A stretch of DNA of 64,000 nt, taken from contig JAFTQW010000002.1 of the NCBI GenBank assembly GCA_017462565.1, positions 1-64,000 on the forward strand. Direction: 5' to 3'. A program made the translations under genes and the position numbers. The stretch comes from Ruminococcus sp. GTDB taxonomy: Bacteria > Bacillota > Clostridia > Oscillospirales > Ruminococcaceae. Within the stretch, counting starts at the first letter, position 1. Each line of letters starts with the position of its first letter. Below are positions 1 to 7,998 of this stretch, one piece after another. The notes beneath the pieces are model-generated. The model was not told the DNA's origin. It saw only the letters and a program-made list of their open reading frames with translations, and did no database searches.

Positions 1-13
1 CGATGGTGCACCA
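1..13 (+). tRNA. 3' end of a truncated tRNA gene
   Basis: The window opens with a short stretch ending in GCACCA, immediately before an intact tRNA. It looks like the 3' acceptor strand plus CCA of another tRNA in the same cluster. Too little is present to give its identity. Confidence 0.45.
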
Positions 14-16
14 GAT

Positions 17-91
17 GGCCCGTTGGTCAAGCGGTTAAGACACCGGCCTCTCACGCCGGTAACACCAGTTCGATTCTGGTACGGGTCACCA
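17..91 (+). tRNA. tRNA-Glu (anticodon CTC)
   Basis: The acceptor strands GGCCCGT and ACGGGTC pair over seven positions with one G-U. The anticodon stem CCGGC/GCCGG encloses the loop CTCTCAC, giving anticodon CTC for Glu GAG codons. The T arm with TTCGATT and an encoded CCA are present. It belongs to a tRNA cluster that also holds the 5S rRNA gene. Confidence 0.93.
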
Positions 92-102
92 TTATAAATT
101 AA

Positions 103-216
<114 letters not shown>

Positions 217-225
217 TGTTTATAT

Positions 226-301
226 TCCTCCTTAGCTCAGTCGGTAGAGCACTCGGCTGTTAACCGAGTTGTCGCCCGTTCGAGCCGGGCAGGGGGAGCC
301 A
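226..301 (+). tRNA. tRNA-Asn (anticodon GTT)
   Basis: The acceptor TCCTCCT pairs with AGGGGGA. The anticodon stem CTCGG/CCGAG encloses the loop CTGTTAA, so the anticodon is GTT (Asn). Discriminator G and an encoded CCA follow. It is the last RNA gene of the cluster and is followed at once by a terminator. Confidence 0.95.
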
Positions 302-336
302 AAGAGATCAATGAAATTCGTTGATCTCTTTTTTAT
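302..336 (+). terminator. intrinsic terminator of the tRNA/5S cluster
   Basis: AAGAGATCAA and TTGATCTCTT form a 10-bp stem around a short loop, followed by a T run. It begins directly after the CCA of tRNA-Asn, so it ends the stable-RNA transcript. Confidence 0.85.
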
Positions 337-361
337 TTATATTTTGGGGAATGGTGTCAAT

Positions 362-781
362 ATGAATGCAAAGAGATTGGTAAGTATCATAATAGTTCTT
401 TGTCTTGCCATAATAGGCTGGTCGATATACAGAAATCATAGTACAAAATCAGAAAAAAACACTCAAAATGATTATGAGATAATTGAAACGCTGAATAAGG
501 AAATGAAGAAAATTTCCAAATCATCCGCTGCTTCTTCGGTCGGGCGCTATGATGCCTGGAATATATATGAATTGGGGCTTATGTATGAAAAGGATGAGGA
601 GTTCTTTAAACAGCTCAGCAGCGATCTTGGAAACGATTTCAAATGGAAGCTTTCTAATGGTGATTCTCTTTTTATAGGAATACTCCCATATAGAAATAGT
701 TATCGTATATATGCAGGAACACCAGATGATGAACATATGCTTTATCCGGAATGGAATTATTCCGAATTAGAAGAAAAATGA
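362..781 (+). CDS. small membrane-anchored hypothetical protein
   Basis: This 139-residue protein has no family that I recognise. The first 25 residues form one hydrophobic segment after MNAKR, typical of an uncleaved signal anchor, and a polar Lys/Ser/Glu-rich extracellular part follows. An in-frame open region extends upstream through the tRNA-Asn gene and its terminator, so the ATG at 362 is the sensible start even though its ribosome binding site (GGGGAATGG) is weak. No operon partner: the next gene has its own promoter. Expression is unproven, but codon use resembles the neighbours. Confidence 0.55.
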   Translation: MNAKRLVSIIIVLCLAIIGWSIYRNHSTKSEKNTQNDYEIIETLNKEMKKISKSSAASSVGRYDAWNIYELGLMYEKDEEFFKQLSSDLGNDFKWKLSNGDSLFIGILPYRNSYRIYAGTPDDEHMLYPEWNYSELEEK

Positions 782-850
782 TTTTTCTATGAAATTCAGG
801 AAGCTGACGATCGAGAAATCACGTATTATAGGCATTCTACTAACGGTCGA

Positions 851-880
851 TTGACATTGTAAGCTGATATACTGTATAAT
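851..880 (+). promoter_or_regulatory. sigma-A promoter for the XRE/membrane regulator
   Basis: A perfect TTGACA at 851-856 and a perfect TATAAT at 875-880 are separated by 18 bp, about 40 bp upstream of the start codon at 919. Confidence 0.8.
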
Positions 881-918
881 AGATTCATAATATTATCACA
901 GATTGTGAGGATGTAATT

Positions 919-1755
919 ATGGATTTACAAAAAATGGGAAAACTTATTGCCGAATTAAGAAGAGAAAAGGGAATGACTCAGAAGGAGTTAGCTGCACAGC
1001 TTAATATCACTGATAAAGCCGTTTCAAAATGGGAGAGGGGCTTAAGCGGACCTGATATTTCTTTGCTTACGCCTTTGGCAGATATTCTTGAAATAAGAGT
1101 AAGCGAACTGCTTAATGGTGAGAAAAAAATTTCTGTAGGCGAAGAAGTTGAAGAAAATTTAAATAATGCAATTACTTATACTGAGAAGATTGTAAGCCAG
1201 AAAAATAATAAATTTCGTAGTATTTGTGCCGGGATATTCTCTATAAGTTTATTTGTTGCGTTTATTGTTTGTGTAATATGCGATTATTCAATATCACGGC
1301 AGCTAAGCTGGTCGCTTTATCCGATAAGTTCCATGTTTTTTGCTTGGATAGTAATATTTCCATTAATCAGACTTCCGAAGAACGGAGTAATGGTTTCGCT
1401 GATATCTTTGAGTTTATCTATAATTCCTTTTTTTTATGTAATAGATCGACTTGTTAAAACGAGCAGATATATTTTGCCAAATGGGATAAGAGTATCAATT
1501 ATTTCAATTTGTTTTTTATGGATTATCTACGGCTTATTTAAATTTTTTCAGAACAGAAAGCTACTTGCTTTAGGTATATCTTTTATTTTAGGAAGTGTTA
1601 CCTGTTTACTCATAAATGCAGTTGTTTCAAAAGTTCTCCTTGAACCTGTTGTTGATATCTGGGATATTGTTTCATGTATATTGTTGCTAAGTGTAGGTTT
1701 TTTCTGTTGTATTAAAGGCTGGCAGAAAGGAAATAATTCGGAAGGTGTGCAGTAA
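919..1755 (+). CDS. XRE-family HTH regulator with C-terminal membrane domain
   Basis: Residues 8-62 form a classical Cro/CI-type HTH (GMTQKELAAQLNITDKAVSKW, WERG, then PDISLLTPLADIL). The remaining roughly 190 residues contain five or six hydrophobic segments, so the DNA-binding head is tethered to the membrane. Similar fusions are common in Clostridia and often act as one-component sensors of envelope stress or antimicrobials. That role is inferred from family knowledge; no target operon is visible here. It has its own consensus promoter and a GAGGATG ribosome binding site. Confidence 0.8.
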   Translation: MDLQKMGKLIAELRREKGMTQKELAAQLNITDKAVSKWERGLSGPDISLLTPLADILEIRVSELLNGEKKISVGEEVEENLNNAITYTEKIVSQKNNKFRSICAGIFSISLFVAFIVCVICDYSISRQLSWSLYPISSMFFAWIVIFPLIRLPKNGVMVSLISLSLSIIPFFYVIDRLVKTSRYILPNGIRVSIISICFLWIIYGLFKFFQNRKLLALGISFILGSVTCLLINAVVSKVLLEPVVDIWDIVSCILLLSVGFFCCIKGWQKGNNSEGVQ

Positions 1756-1784
1756 TCGGGCGCTCTGCAAAGCGTGAATTTCAA

Positions 1785-1803
1785 AACAGTCCAGTGGACT
1801 GTT
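1785..1803. repeat. perfect 19-bp palindrome in a spacer
   Basis: AACAGTCCA-G-TGGACTGTT is fully self-complementary. It sits between the XRE gene and the terminator shared with the convergent trpB2 gene. The surrounding 1756-1860 segment has no gene. Palindromes with an AGTCCA..TGGACT core are, from memory, frequent in clostridial spacers, so this may be one copy of a dispersed repeat. Confidence 0.55.
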
Positions 1804-1868
1804 AAAGAGGTGACTCCCCGCAGTGAGCCCTGTAAGAGAGGACGTTCCCTTAATTTTTATATAAAATG

Positions 1869-1897
1869 AAGCTGTTGCTAATGCAACAGCTTTTTTT
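1869..1897. terminator. bidirectional terminator between convergent genes
   Basis: GCTGTTGC and GCAACAGC form an 8-bp stem with a 4-nt loop, extended by A/T pairs and followed by seven Ts on the plus strand. It ends the XRE transcript and probably also that of the convergent trpB2 gene. Confidence 0.8.
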
Positions 1898-1927
1898 ATA
1901 AAAGTTATTCTGTTTCTTTTGAATGAT

Positions 1928-3301
1928 TTAACCAATCTTAGGAAGCTTATCTGTAGACTTTTTGATTTCTTCATCAGTCGGGATATAGTCGCTCATTTTA
2001 CCGTCGTTGAAAGCGGCATAAGCGTACATATCAAAGTAACCGGTTCCGGTAAGGCCAAAGAGAATGGTCTTTTCTTCGCCTGTTTCCTTGCATTTAAGAG
2101 CCTCGTCAATGGCAACCTTGATAGCGTGGCTGCTTTCCGGAGCGGGGAGGATTCCCTCTACTCTTGCAAACTGCTGAGCTGCGGCGAAAACGGAAGTCTG
2201 TTCAACAGCAACTGCTTCCATTAAGCCCTGATCGTAGATTTCCGAAAGAATTGAGCTCATTCCGTGGTATCTGAGTCCGCCTGCATGGCTTGCCGACGGC
2301 ATAAATCCGCTTCCGAGAGTGTACATTTTCTGAAGAGGACAAACCTTTCCAGTATCGCAGAAATCGTAAGCGTAAACGCCTCTTGTGAAGCTTGGGCATG
2401 AAGCAGGCTCTACAGCGATGAAGCGGTAGTCAGCTTCTCCACGAAGCTTTTCTCCCATAAACGGAGAAATAAGTCCGCCGAGATTAGAACCTCCTCCGGC
2501 GCAGCCAATGATGATATCGGGCTTGATACCGTATTTATCCATAGCAATTTTTGATTCCATACCGATTATGGACTGGTGAAGCAGAACCTGAGCAAGAACG
2601 CTTCCGAGAACGTAGCGATAGCCCTCACGGGAAGTTGCAGCTTCAACGGCTTCTGAAATAGCGCAGCCAAGGCTTCCGTTTGTGTCAGGGAATTCAGCAA
2701 GGATCTTTCTTCCGACCTCAGTTGTGTTGGAAGGAGACGGAGTTACGCTTGCGCCATAAGTTCTCATAACTTCACGGCGGAACGGCTTCTGCTCGTAGGA
2801 ACATTTAACCATATAAACATTGCAGTCGAGGTCGAAATAAGAGCAAGCCATAGAGAGTGCAGTACCCCACTGTCCTGCGCCTGTTTCGGTAGTAACGCCT
2901 TTAAGTCCCTGCTGCTTGGCATAATAAGCCTGAGCGATCGCAGAATTAAGTTTGTGGCTTCCGCTTGTATTGTTTCCCTCGAACTTGTAATAGATTTTAG
3001 CCGGAGTTCCGAGTTTTTTCTCAAGGCAGTAAGCTCTTACGAGCGGTGAGGGACGATACATTTTGTAGAAATTCTGAATTTCTTCCGGGATAGTGATATA
3101 ACGGTCGGTATCGTTAAGCTCCTGAGCAACAAGCTCATCACAGAAAACGTGGCCAAGCTCTTCGGCTGTTACGGGCTTTCCTGTAGCCGGATTAAGAAGC
3201 GGCGCAGGCTTTTTCTTCATATCCGCACGGACGTTGTACCATTCCTTTGGCATTTCGTTTTCTTCAAGATAAATTTTGTATGGAATTTTTTCGTTTGACA
3301 T
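1928..3301 (-). CDS. TrpB2-type tryptophan synthase beta-like PLP enzyme
   Basis: This 457-residue fold-type II PLP enzyme matches TrpB2, the long stand-alone tryptophan synthase beta homologue. Visible hallmarks are the Schiff-base lysine in SGSHK (about K117), the catalytic glutamate in TETGAGQWG (about E139) and the phosphate-binding loop GCAGGGSNLGG (266-276). TrpB2 enzymes condense indole and serine to tryptophan and often work without TrpA; no other trp gene is nearby. The ATG at 3301 follows AAAGGAG at good spacing. A T-box with a UGG-like specifier precedes it, so expression should rise when tRNA-Trp is uncharged, which supports a tryptophan role. A serine deaminase-like side role cannot be excluded. 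Confidence 0.9.
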   Translation of the reverse strand: MSNEKIPYKIYLEENEMPKEWYNVRADMKKKPAPLLNPATGKPVTAEELGHVFCDELVAQELNDTDRYITIPEEIQNFYKMYRPSPLVRAYCLEKKLGTPAKIYYKFEGNNTSGSHKLNSAIAQAYYAKQQGLKGVTTETGAGQWGTALSMACSYFDLDCNVYMVKCSYEQKPFRREVMRTYGASVTPSPSNTTEVGRKILAEFPDTNGSLGCAISEAVEAATSREGYRYVLGSVLAQVLLHQSIIGMESKIAMDKYGIKPDIIIGCAGGGSNLGGLISPFMGEKLRGEADYRFIAVEPASCPSFTRGVYAYDFCDTGKVCPLQKMYTLGSGFMPSASHAGGLRYHGMSSILSEIYDQGLMEAVAVEQTSVFAAAQQFARVEGILPAPESSHAIKVAIDEALKCKETGEEKTILFGLTGTGYFDMYAYAAFNDGKMSDYIPTDEEIKKSTDKLPKIG

Positions 3302-3324
3302 AATAATTACTCCTTTTACTTACC

Positions 3325-3620
3325 GGAAAAACGAAAGCCTCCGTTCCGGCATAATAATGAAATGCCGGGACAGAAGCTGAATAATCATTTTTCTGCGGTG
3401 CCACCCTGCTTGACGCAAAAAGCGTCCACTCTGTACGTTCTTTTTCAAACGCCTGTTTTGATAACGCAGACCTGCTGCGGCTTACCTAATGAATCGGTTA
3501 AGATATTTCAGTTCGCCCTCGGAAGTCCATTCACAACTGAACCGTATATCTGCTCGCACCAAACGCAGACTCTCTGTCATACAATTTCAGAAGCTACTTA
3601 CTCTTCTTCAACGGTTTATA
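3325..3620 (-). promoter_or_regulatory. T-box leader, probably tRNA-Trp specific
   Basis: Read on the minus strand, the leader contains the T-box AGGGTGGCACCGC (3407-3395), which pairs with uncharged tRNA. Stem I features lie upstream (AGAGAGTCTGC, then TTGGTGCGAGCAGAT). A GAA-TGG-AC segment at 3531-3525 fits the specifier loop, reading UGG (Trp). Downstream, a long terminator hairpin (GCCGGGACAG-type arm, CCGGCAT/ATGCCGG core) ends in TTTCGTTTTT near 3325. The T-box and terminator are unmistakable; the specifier assignment rests on position and on the downstream tryptophan enzyme. Confidence 0.88.
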
Positions 3621-3626
3621 TATATA

Positions 3627-3655
3627 AATATATCATTATTATATTGCCATGTCAA
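3627..3655 (-). promoter_or_regulatory. promoter of the T-box/trpB2 transcript
   Basis: On the minus strand TTGACA (3655-3650) is followed after 17 bp by TATATT (3632-3627). Transcription would begin at about 3620, just before stem I of the T-box. Bases 3656-3779 hold no recognisable gene. Confidence 0.75.
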
Positions 3656-3779
3656 GAGTCTTGTGTATTTTTTGATGATATGCACAAAGTAAATATTACT
3701 GATTTGTGCTAATTTCTGAAAAAAGTTTGCAAAAACCCTTTTATTTTTGATGAAAAAATGTTATAATAGATACAGTTTC

Positions 3780-4496
3780 TTATCTTCCGTCAGGACGATG
3801 CTTGGCTCTGGTTGTGGAAATGCTTTCTTCGCTCCGCTTGATAAGGTTAAGAAGCGACGATGAATACTGAGCATAATCCTTTTGCAGAGTAGCCGTTGTT
3901 ACATAAAGCGTATCGAAATTATCAACGCAGTCGTTTCCGTCAAGGGCAATACCGCTTGAAGCAGCTTTGATATTGGCTTCGCTCATTGAAACAATAGCGT
4001 TTGCACTGTCGTTAGCGATAACCTTTGGTATTTTGAAAAGCTTCTGGTCGTTGCTGGGATTAGCGTTGTAGATGATTCTGAAAAGCTTATAAACCGAAAG
4101 CATAAGATAAGACGCCACCTCTTTAATAAGAGTTATGCTGCCTGCTTTCTGAGCAAGACTGAAAAGCAGACTGATCGAATTATTTATGATTCTCCGATTG
4201 AAATTGATGATTTCCGGCGACGGCATTTTAAGAGTATTATTTCCGTCGTCATCGGGAATATCCTCGATAGAGATTATCTTTCCCTCCGGTTCAGGGGTTC
4301 TTCCGAGAAGATAATCGCATGATACATTATAATAATCTGCAATTTTTACAAGGAAATTCAAACCGCATTCACGGATTCCCTTTTCATAATGCGAAAGCAG
4401 AGCCTGAGATATGCCAAGATCGGTTGCGGCCTGCTTCTGGCTTATATGGCGTTCTTTTCTTTGTAAAGTAATGATTCTTGCAAAATCGGAATTCAT
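3780..4496 (-). CDS. XRE-family HTH regulator
   Basis: This 238-residue protein has an N-terminal Cro/CI helix-turn-helix (about residues 6-60; SQKQAATDLGISQALLSHYE, then KIADYYNVSCDYLLGRT). The C-terminal 170 residues have no family I recognise and no obvious membrane segment. The start is ATG at 4496, preceded by TTGGAGGATACTTTT. A longer in-frame opening upstream lacks a ribosome binding site. The gene stands alone, and its target is unknown; single regulators of this kind are often autoregulated. Confidence 0.75.
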   Translation of the reverse strand: MNSDFARIITLQRKERHISQKQAATDLGISQALLSHYEKGIRECGLNFLVKIADYYNVSCDYLLGRTPEPEGKIISIEDIPDDDGNNTLKMPSPEIINFNRRIINNSISLLFSLAQKAGSITLIKEVASYLMLSVYKLFRIIYNANPSNDQKLFKIPKVIANDSANAIVSMSEANIKAASSGIALDGNDCVDNFDTLYVTTATLQKDYAQYSSSLLNLIKRSEESISTTRAKHRPDGR

Positions 4497-4671
4497 AAAA
4501 GTATCCTCCAAAAATAAAAAAATATCAGCAGTATTATTATAATACAAAATGTATAATAAGTAAATATGCCTGTGTATTGAAGAATTGTTGATTTTTTGGC
4601 TTTTTTTTGTGAGATCTGTCAACAGATAGAAAATTAACGCATTTTTTTGTGCATATCGTCTTATAAAATAC

Positions 4672-4851
4672 TATAGGCAGCACCGCACAAAGCACGCCTG
4701 ACGGCCTTGCACGTCATTTGTTTGCATATTTTCCGTCATATCACACAAATTTTTCTTGCAATACGACAGTATTGCTGCGTCAAATTTATGCAATCTGACA
4801 AAAAAACTGATTGCGCATCTGCCGCACAATCTTTGTGCGGTGCTGCCTATA
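4672..4851. repeat. 180-bp palindromic repeat, copy A
   Basis: The ends are perfect 21-bp inverted repeats (TATAGGCAGCACCGCACAAAG and its complement). The core carries TTGCATATTTTCCGTCAT, ACGACAGTATTGCTGCGTC and CAATCTGACAAAAAAACTG, which recur in copies C and D. No transposase is encoded; short open frames inside are by-products of the palindrome. It lies directly before the ribosome binding site of the histidine phosphatase gene. Confidence 0.85.
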
Positions 4852-4871
4852 AATCTGAAAGGAATGTTAAT

Positions 4872-5531
4872 ATGAAAGGTTATCGTATAAGCATTATCCG
4901 TCATGGCTTAACAGAAGCCAACGAAAAAGGTATTTATATCGGAAAAACCGATCTTCCGCTTTCTCAGAAAGGAGCGGGAGAGCTTGCCGCTAAAATGGAC
5001 GAGTTTGATTATCCGTCTGTCCACAGAGTATATTCTTCCCCACTTAGAAGATGCACGGAAACGGCGGAGATTCTTTTTCCGTTTACGCAAATGTGTACTG
5101 TTGACGATTTAAGAGAGCTTGATATGGGCGTTTTCGAGAATAAAAGCGTTGACGAGCTTGTTGACCGTGATGATTATAAAGCGTGGCTCAAAGGCGGAAA
5201 AGACTCACGTCCGCCGGAGGGAGAAAGTCTTGAAGAGCTTTCTGCGAGAACCTTCAAGGCTTTGCATGAGATAATTATGGATATGATGAACGACGGTCTG
5301 ACTCATTGCGCCATTATAACTCACGGCGGAGTTATTTCAAATATGCTCAGCGGTTTCGGACTTCCGAAATACGATCCGAAACAGCTTAATGCAGAGTTCG
5401 GCGAGGGATTTGATATAATAGTTACGGCGCAGATGTGGCTTAATTCTCAGGCATTTGAGATTCTTGGGTATTGTCCGTATGACAAAATTCCCGATCCGAC
5501 CGATGATTATACATATAATGATTATATGTAA
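4872..5531 (+). CDS. histidine phosphatase family protein
   Basis: This 219-residue protein belongs to the phosphoglycerate mutase-like branch of histidine phosphatases. The RHG catalytic motif is R10-H11-G12 (IIRHGLTEAN), followed by YSSPLRRCTETA with the phosphate-binding arginines and the second catalytic histidine in ITHGG (about H151). Substrate cannot be predicted; relatives include cobalamin-phosphate and sugar-phosphate phosphatases. The ATG at 4872 is chosen because it follows GAAAGGAATG and leaves repeat A untranslated, although the frame stays open into the repeat. The C terminus is Tyr/Asp-rich (DDYTYNDYM). Confidence 0.85.
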   Translation: MKGYRISIIRHGLTEANEKGIYIGKTDLPLSQKGAGELAAKMDEFDYPSVHRVYSSPLRRCTETAEILFPFTQMCTVDDLRELDMGVFENKSVDELVDRDDYKAWLKGGKDSRPPEGESLEELSARTFKALHEIIMDMMNDGLTHCAIITHGGVISNMLSGFGLPKYDPKQLNAEFGEGFDIIVTAQMWLNSQAFEILGYCPYDKIPDPTDDYTYNDYM

Positions 5532-5589
5532 ATTTGTATATTCTCACTGATTTTACACATAATACCATAAAAATCCGGAGGAAAGTATT

Positions 5590-6483
5590 ATGAAAATCAG
5601 AGAGCTTACAGCCTTTTCAAAAAAACTGCTGAAAAATAAAAAAGCGTCAACCATGACCATTTGTCTGCTTCCGCTTGCCGCAGAACTTTTCTTTCGTTTC
5701 GCAGAAGCCGCAGTTTTCAGTTTATTGCTTTATTTCGGAGAAATGCCGCCCATAGCTCTTTTCAGCGGAGAAAGCCAGCTCCAGCTTGCTGTAACTCTTA
5801 TTGCTTTCGTTTTCAGAGCTGCGGTAACAGCTCCTCTTTTATACGGAGCAGCATATCGTCTTATGGAAATGTGCAGCGAAGATAAAAAAAGATTTACTCC
5901 GTTTTCAAGAATTCTTATGAGCAGAAGAAATTTCCGAAAAAGTCTTGCAATAATGCTTTGGTCGAAAATTATCGGATTTCTGGCGCTTATTCCGGCAGTC
6001 TTTTTCGGTGTAAACGCTTATTCGCTGTTTATCAGAAGCCATAATGTCAGCGGAATTTTTCTGACCTGTCATGCCTGTATGCTCACTGTTATTTCAGCGG
6101 CTTTCTGGATATCGGTAAGACTCAGTCTTGCGGCAGGATTTTTTCTTGCGGCGCATTTCCCGAAAATGAGCGCTTTTAAAATAATTATATATTCGCTCCG
6201 ATTCATGCGTGGACGAAAAAAAGAGCTTATGAAGCCGGTACTGTTTTATATTCCGGTTATGATTACCGTTATCGGAATTCCCTATGCCGTTACAAGATTT
6301 ATGACGGCTTATGCGCTCGGAATTTCTATTTACATTAAAGAGGATGAGTATTTTGAAAGAAATAAAGCTGATCGTGGAATCGGTGAAGCCGATAACTCTT
6401 CAGACCTTCCTTATAGACCAAAAAGGCGTTTCAAAGCGTCTGCTTACAAAGCTGAAACGTCGGGAGGGGGGAATCATGCGTAA
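5590..6483 (+). CDS. polytopic membrane protein of unknown function
   Basis: This 297-residue protein has about six hydrophobic segments, including residues 22-48, 66-92, 117-142, 155-182 and 214-240, separated by Arg/Lys-rich loops. I do not recognise the family. An RBS (CCGGAGGAAAG) precedes the ATG. The last 46 residues are polar, low in complexity and encoded within the start of the next gene in another frame, an overlap of about 140 bp, so the true C terminus may have been acquired by loss of an earlier stop. It sits between a phosphatase and a pseudouridine synthase, which gives no functional clue. Confidence 0.65.
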   Translation: MKIRELTAFSKKLLKNKKASTMTICLLPLAAELFFRFAEAAVFSLLLYFGEMPPIALFSGESQLQLAVTLIAFVFRAAVTAPLLYGAAYRLMEMCSEDKKRFTPFSRILMSRRNFRKSLAIMLWSKIIGFLALIPAVFFGVNAYSLFIRSHNVSGIFLTCHACMLTVISAAFWISVRLSLAAGFFLAAHFPKMSAFKIIIYSLRFMRGRKKELMKPVLFYIPVMITVIGIPYAVTRFMTAYALGISIYIKEDEYFERNKADRGIGEADNSSDLPYRPKRRFKASAYKAETSGGGNHA

Positions 6484-7198
6484 CGGGCAGGCTGTCCGCA
6501 GTATTGACACAGTTTACAACGGCGATGAAATAATTCTCAGTCTTGCCGACGAGAGCTTTCTTGAACCGAACGGTTCGCTGAACGTTCCTGTCGCATTTGA
6601 AAACGAAAGCCTGATAATATTCGATAAGACCGGAGAAATGCCCGTTCATCCGTCGATAAAGCATCAGGGCGATACCCTTGGAAATTATTTTGCATATCTT
6701 TATCCGGAGCTGACCTTCCGTCCCGTAAACAGGCTGGATAAGGATACGTCCGGACTATGCGTTGTCGCTAAGGATTCTTTTGCGGCGAAGCTTCTTCAGG
6801 GATGCTGCAAAAAGATATACTATGCGGCAGTTCACGGAAATATTGACGAATCCGGAACGATTAATGCTCCGATAGCAAGAGAGCGTGAATCAATAATCCT
6901 GCGCTGCGTTCGTGAGGACGGACAGGAGGCTGTTACGCATTACAAAAGAATTAAAATGAATCAGAAGTATTCGCTTGCGGAAATAAATCTCGAAACGGGC
7001 AGAACCCATCAAATCAGAGTTCACTTCTCGCATATCGGACATCCTCTTGCCGGAGACGATATGTACGGCGGATACAGGACTGATATATCACGTCAGGCGC
7101 TTCACTGCGGAGAAATTTCGTTTAAAGATCCTGTTTCGGGAGAAAATATTACGGTAAGATCGGAAATTCCGGAGGATATAGAAAAAATATTTAAATAA
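6344..7198 (+). CDS. RluA-family 23S rRNA pseudouridine synthase
   Basis: An S4-like RNA-binding segment (residues 15-70, with SKRLLTKLKR and NG) precedes the RluA catalytic domain. The motif NRLDKDTSGLCV (about 129-140) holds the catalytic aspartate D132, and GRTHQIRVHFSHIGHPLAGD marks the conserved C-terminal half. The enzyme isomerises uridine to pseudouridine in rRNA or tRNA; the exact site is unknown. ATG 6344 overlaps the preceding gene by 140 bp. A TTG at 6353 lies 8 bases after AGAGG and may be the true start. luxS follows after 33 bp, probably on the same transcript. Confidence 0.87.
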   Translation: MSILKEIKLIVESVKPITLQTFLIDQKGVSKRLLTKLKRREGGIMRNGQAVRSIDTVYNGDEIILSLADESFLEPNGSLNVPVAFENESLIIFDKTGEMPVHPSIKHQGDTLGNYFAYLYPELTFRPVNRLDKDTSGLCVVAKDSFAAKLLQGCCKKIYYAAVHGNIDESGTINAPIARERESIILRCVREDGQEAVTHYKRIKMNQKYSLAEINLETGRTHQIRVHFSHIGHPLAGDDMYGGYRTDISRQALHCGEISFKDPVSGENITVRSEIPEDIEKIFK

Positions 7199-7231
7199 AA
7201 GATTCTTATATAAGTACAGGAGGAAAATATT

Positions 7232-7702
7232 ATGGAAAAAATAGCAAGCTTTCAGGTAGACCACACTAAATTCGGTGTTGGTATGTATATTTCAAGGATA
7301 GACGGCGATATTGTTACATACGATGTACGCATGGTTAAGCCCAATGGCGGAGTTTATATCTCAAATCCTTCGCTTCATACTATCGAGCATCTTTTTGCAA
7401 CCTTTGCAAGAAATTCACGCTTTGGCAGCAATATCGTCTATGTAGGACCTATGGGATGCAGAACGGGATTTTATCTTCTCACAAGAGGCATCGCTCACGA
7501 GGACGCTATTGCTCTTGTAAAAGAAGCTTACGCTTTTATCGCCGGTTACAGCGGTGAAATTCCCGGATGTACCGAGGTAGAATGCGGCAATTATCTCGAA
7601 CACGATCTTGAATCGGCTAAGAAAGACGTTCTTCCTCTCCTGAAAAAGCTGGAGAATTACACTGTTGATATGCTTGATTATTCTTACCATTTTGACAGAT
7701 AA
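7232..7702 (+). CDS. luxS: S-ribosylhomocysteine lyase LuxS
   Basis: At 156 residues this is a full-length LuxS. It converts S-ribosylhomocysteine to homocysteine and DPD, the precursor of autoinducer-2, in the activated methyl cycle. The metal ligands are visible as H49 and H53 in HTIEH and C118 in ECGNY, and the catalytic cysteine is C76 in GPMGCRTG. A strong AGGAGG precedes the ATG. It probably shares a transcript with the rluA-type gene; repeat B follows immediately. No pfs gene is in the window. Confidence 0.97.
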   Translation: MEKIASFQVDHTKFGVGMYISRIDGDIVTYDVRMVKPNGGVYISNPSLHTIEHLFATFARNSRFGSNIVYVGPMGCRTGFYLLTRGIAHEDAIALVKEAYAFIAGYSGEIPGCTEVECGNYLEHDLESAKKDVLPLLKKLENYTVDMLDYSYHFDR

Positions 7703-7712
7703 AGACTCTTAA

Positions 7713-7871
7713 AGCGTGTTCACATAAAATACAACGTACGTATTTTCGGCAAATTCTGACGACTACTGCGTTGAAAATATTTGTCAAGCGACAGCTTGCC
7801 TGCATATTTTCGTCTTGTATTCGCCAAAATTATGCTTGAAAATCCGCACATTTATTTTATGTGAACACGCT
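7713..7871. repeat. palindromic repeat, divergent copy B
   Basis: Inverted ends AGCGTGTTCACATAAAAT and ATTTTATGTGAACACGCT match over 18 bp. The interior has GCATATTTTCGTC and a GACGAC..GCG segment resembling the core of the 180-bp family, but the arms are unrelated to those of copies A, C and D. Nothing is encoded. It occupies most of the 7703-7998 gap and may serve as the luxS 3' structure. Confidence 0.65.
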
Positions 7872-7929
7872 CTGATTTGTGCAAGTATACAAAATTGCGG
7901 TTTATTCAGAAAAAATGATATTATTTTCG

Positions 7930-7957
7930 TTGTATTTCGAGCAGATGTTGCTATAAT
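7930..7957 (+). promoter_or_regulatory. putative promoter of the M23 peptidase gene
   Basis: TTGTAT (7930-7935) and a perfect TATAAT (7952-7957) are 16 bp apart, 41 bp upstream of the ATG at 7999. The -35 box is weak, so the call is moderate. Confidence 0.5.
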
Positions 7958-7998
7958 ATTACATTGTAACCGCTTTGTAACTGAAAGGAGTTGTTTTC

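Noticed and set aside
269..361. N-terminal extension of the small membrane protein
   Set aside because: It would be translated from the tRNA-Asn gene and across its terminator.
4672..4851. CRISPR array or phage att site
   Set aside because: The repeat units are dispersed, not in tandem, and each is an imperfect palindrome without spacers.
4707..4871. Upstream extension of the histidine phosphatase reading frame
   Set aside because: It runs through repeat A, has no ribosome binding site, and the RHG motif is at the normal distance only from the ATG at 4872.
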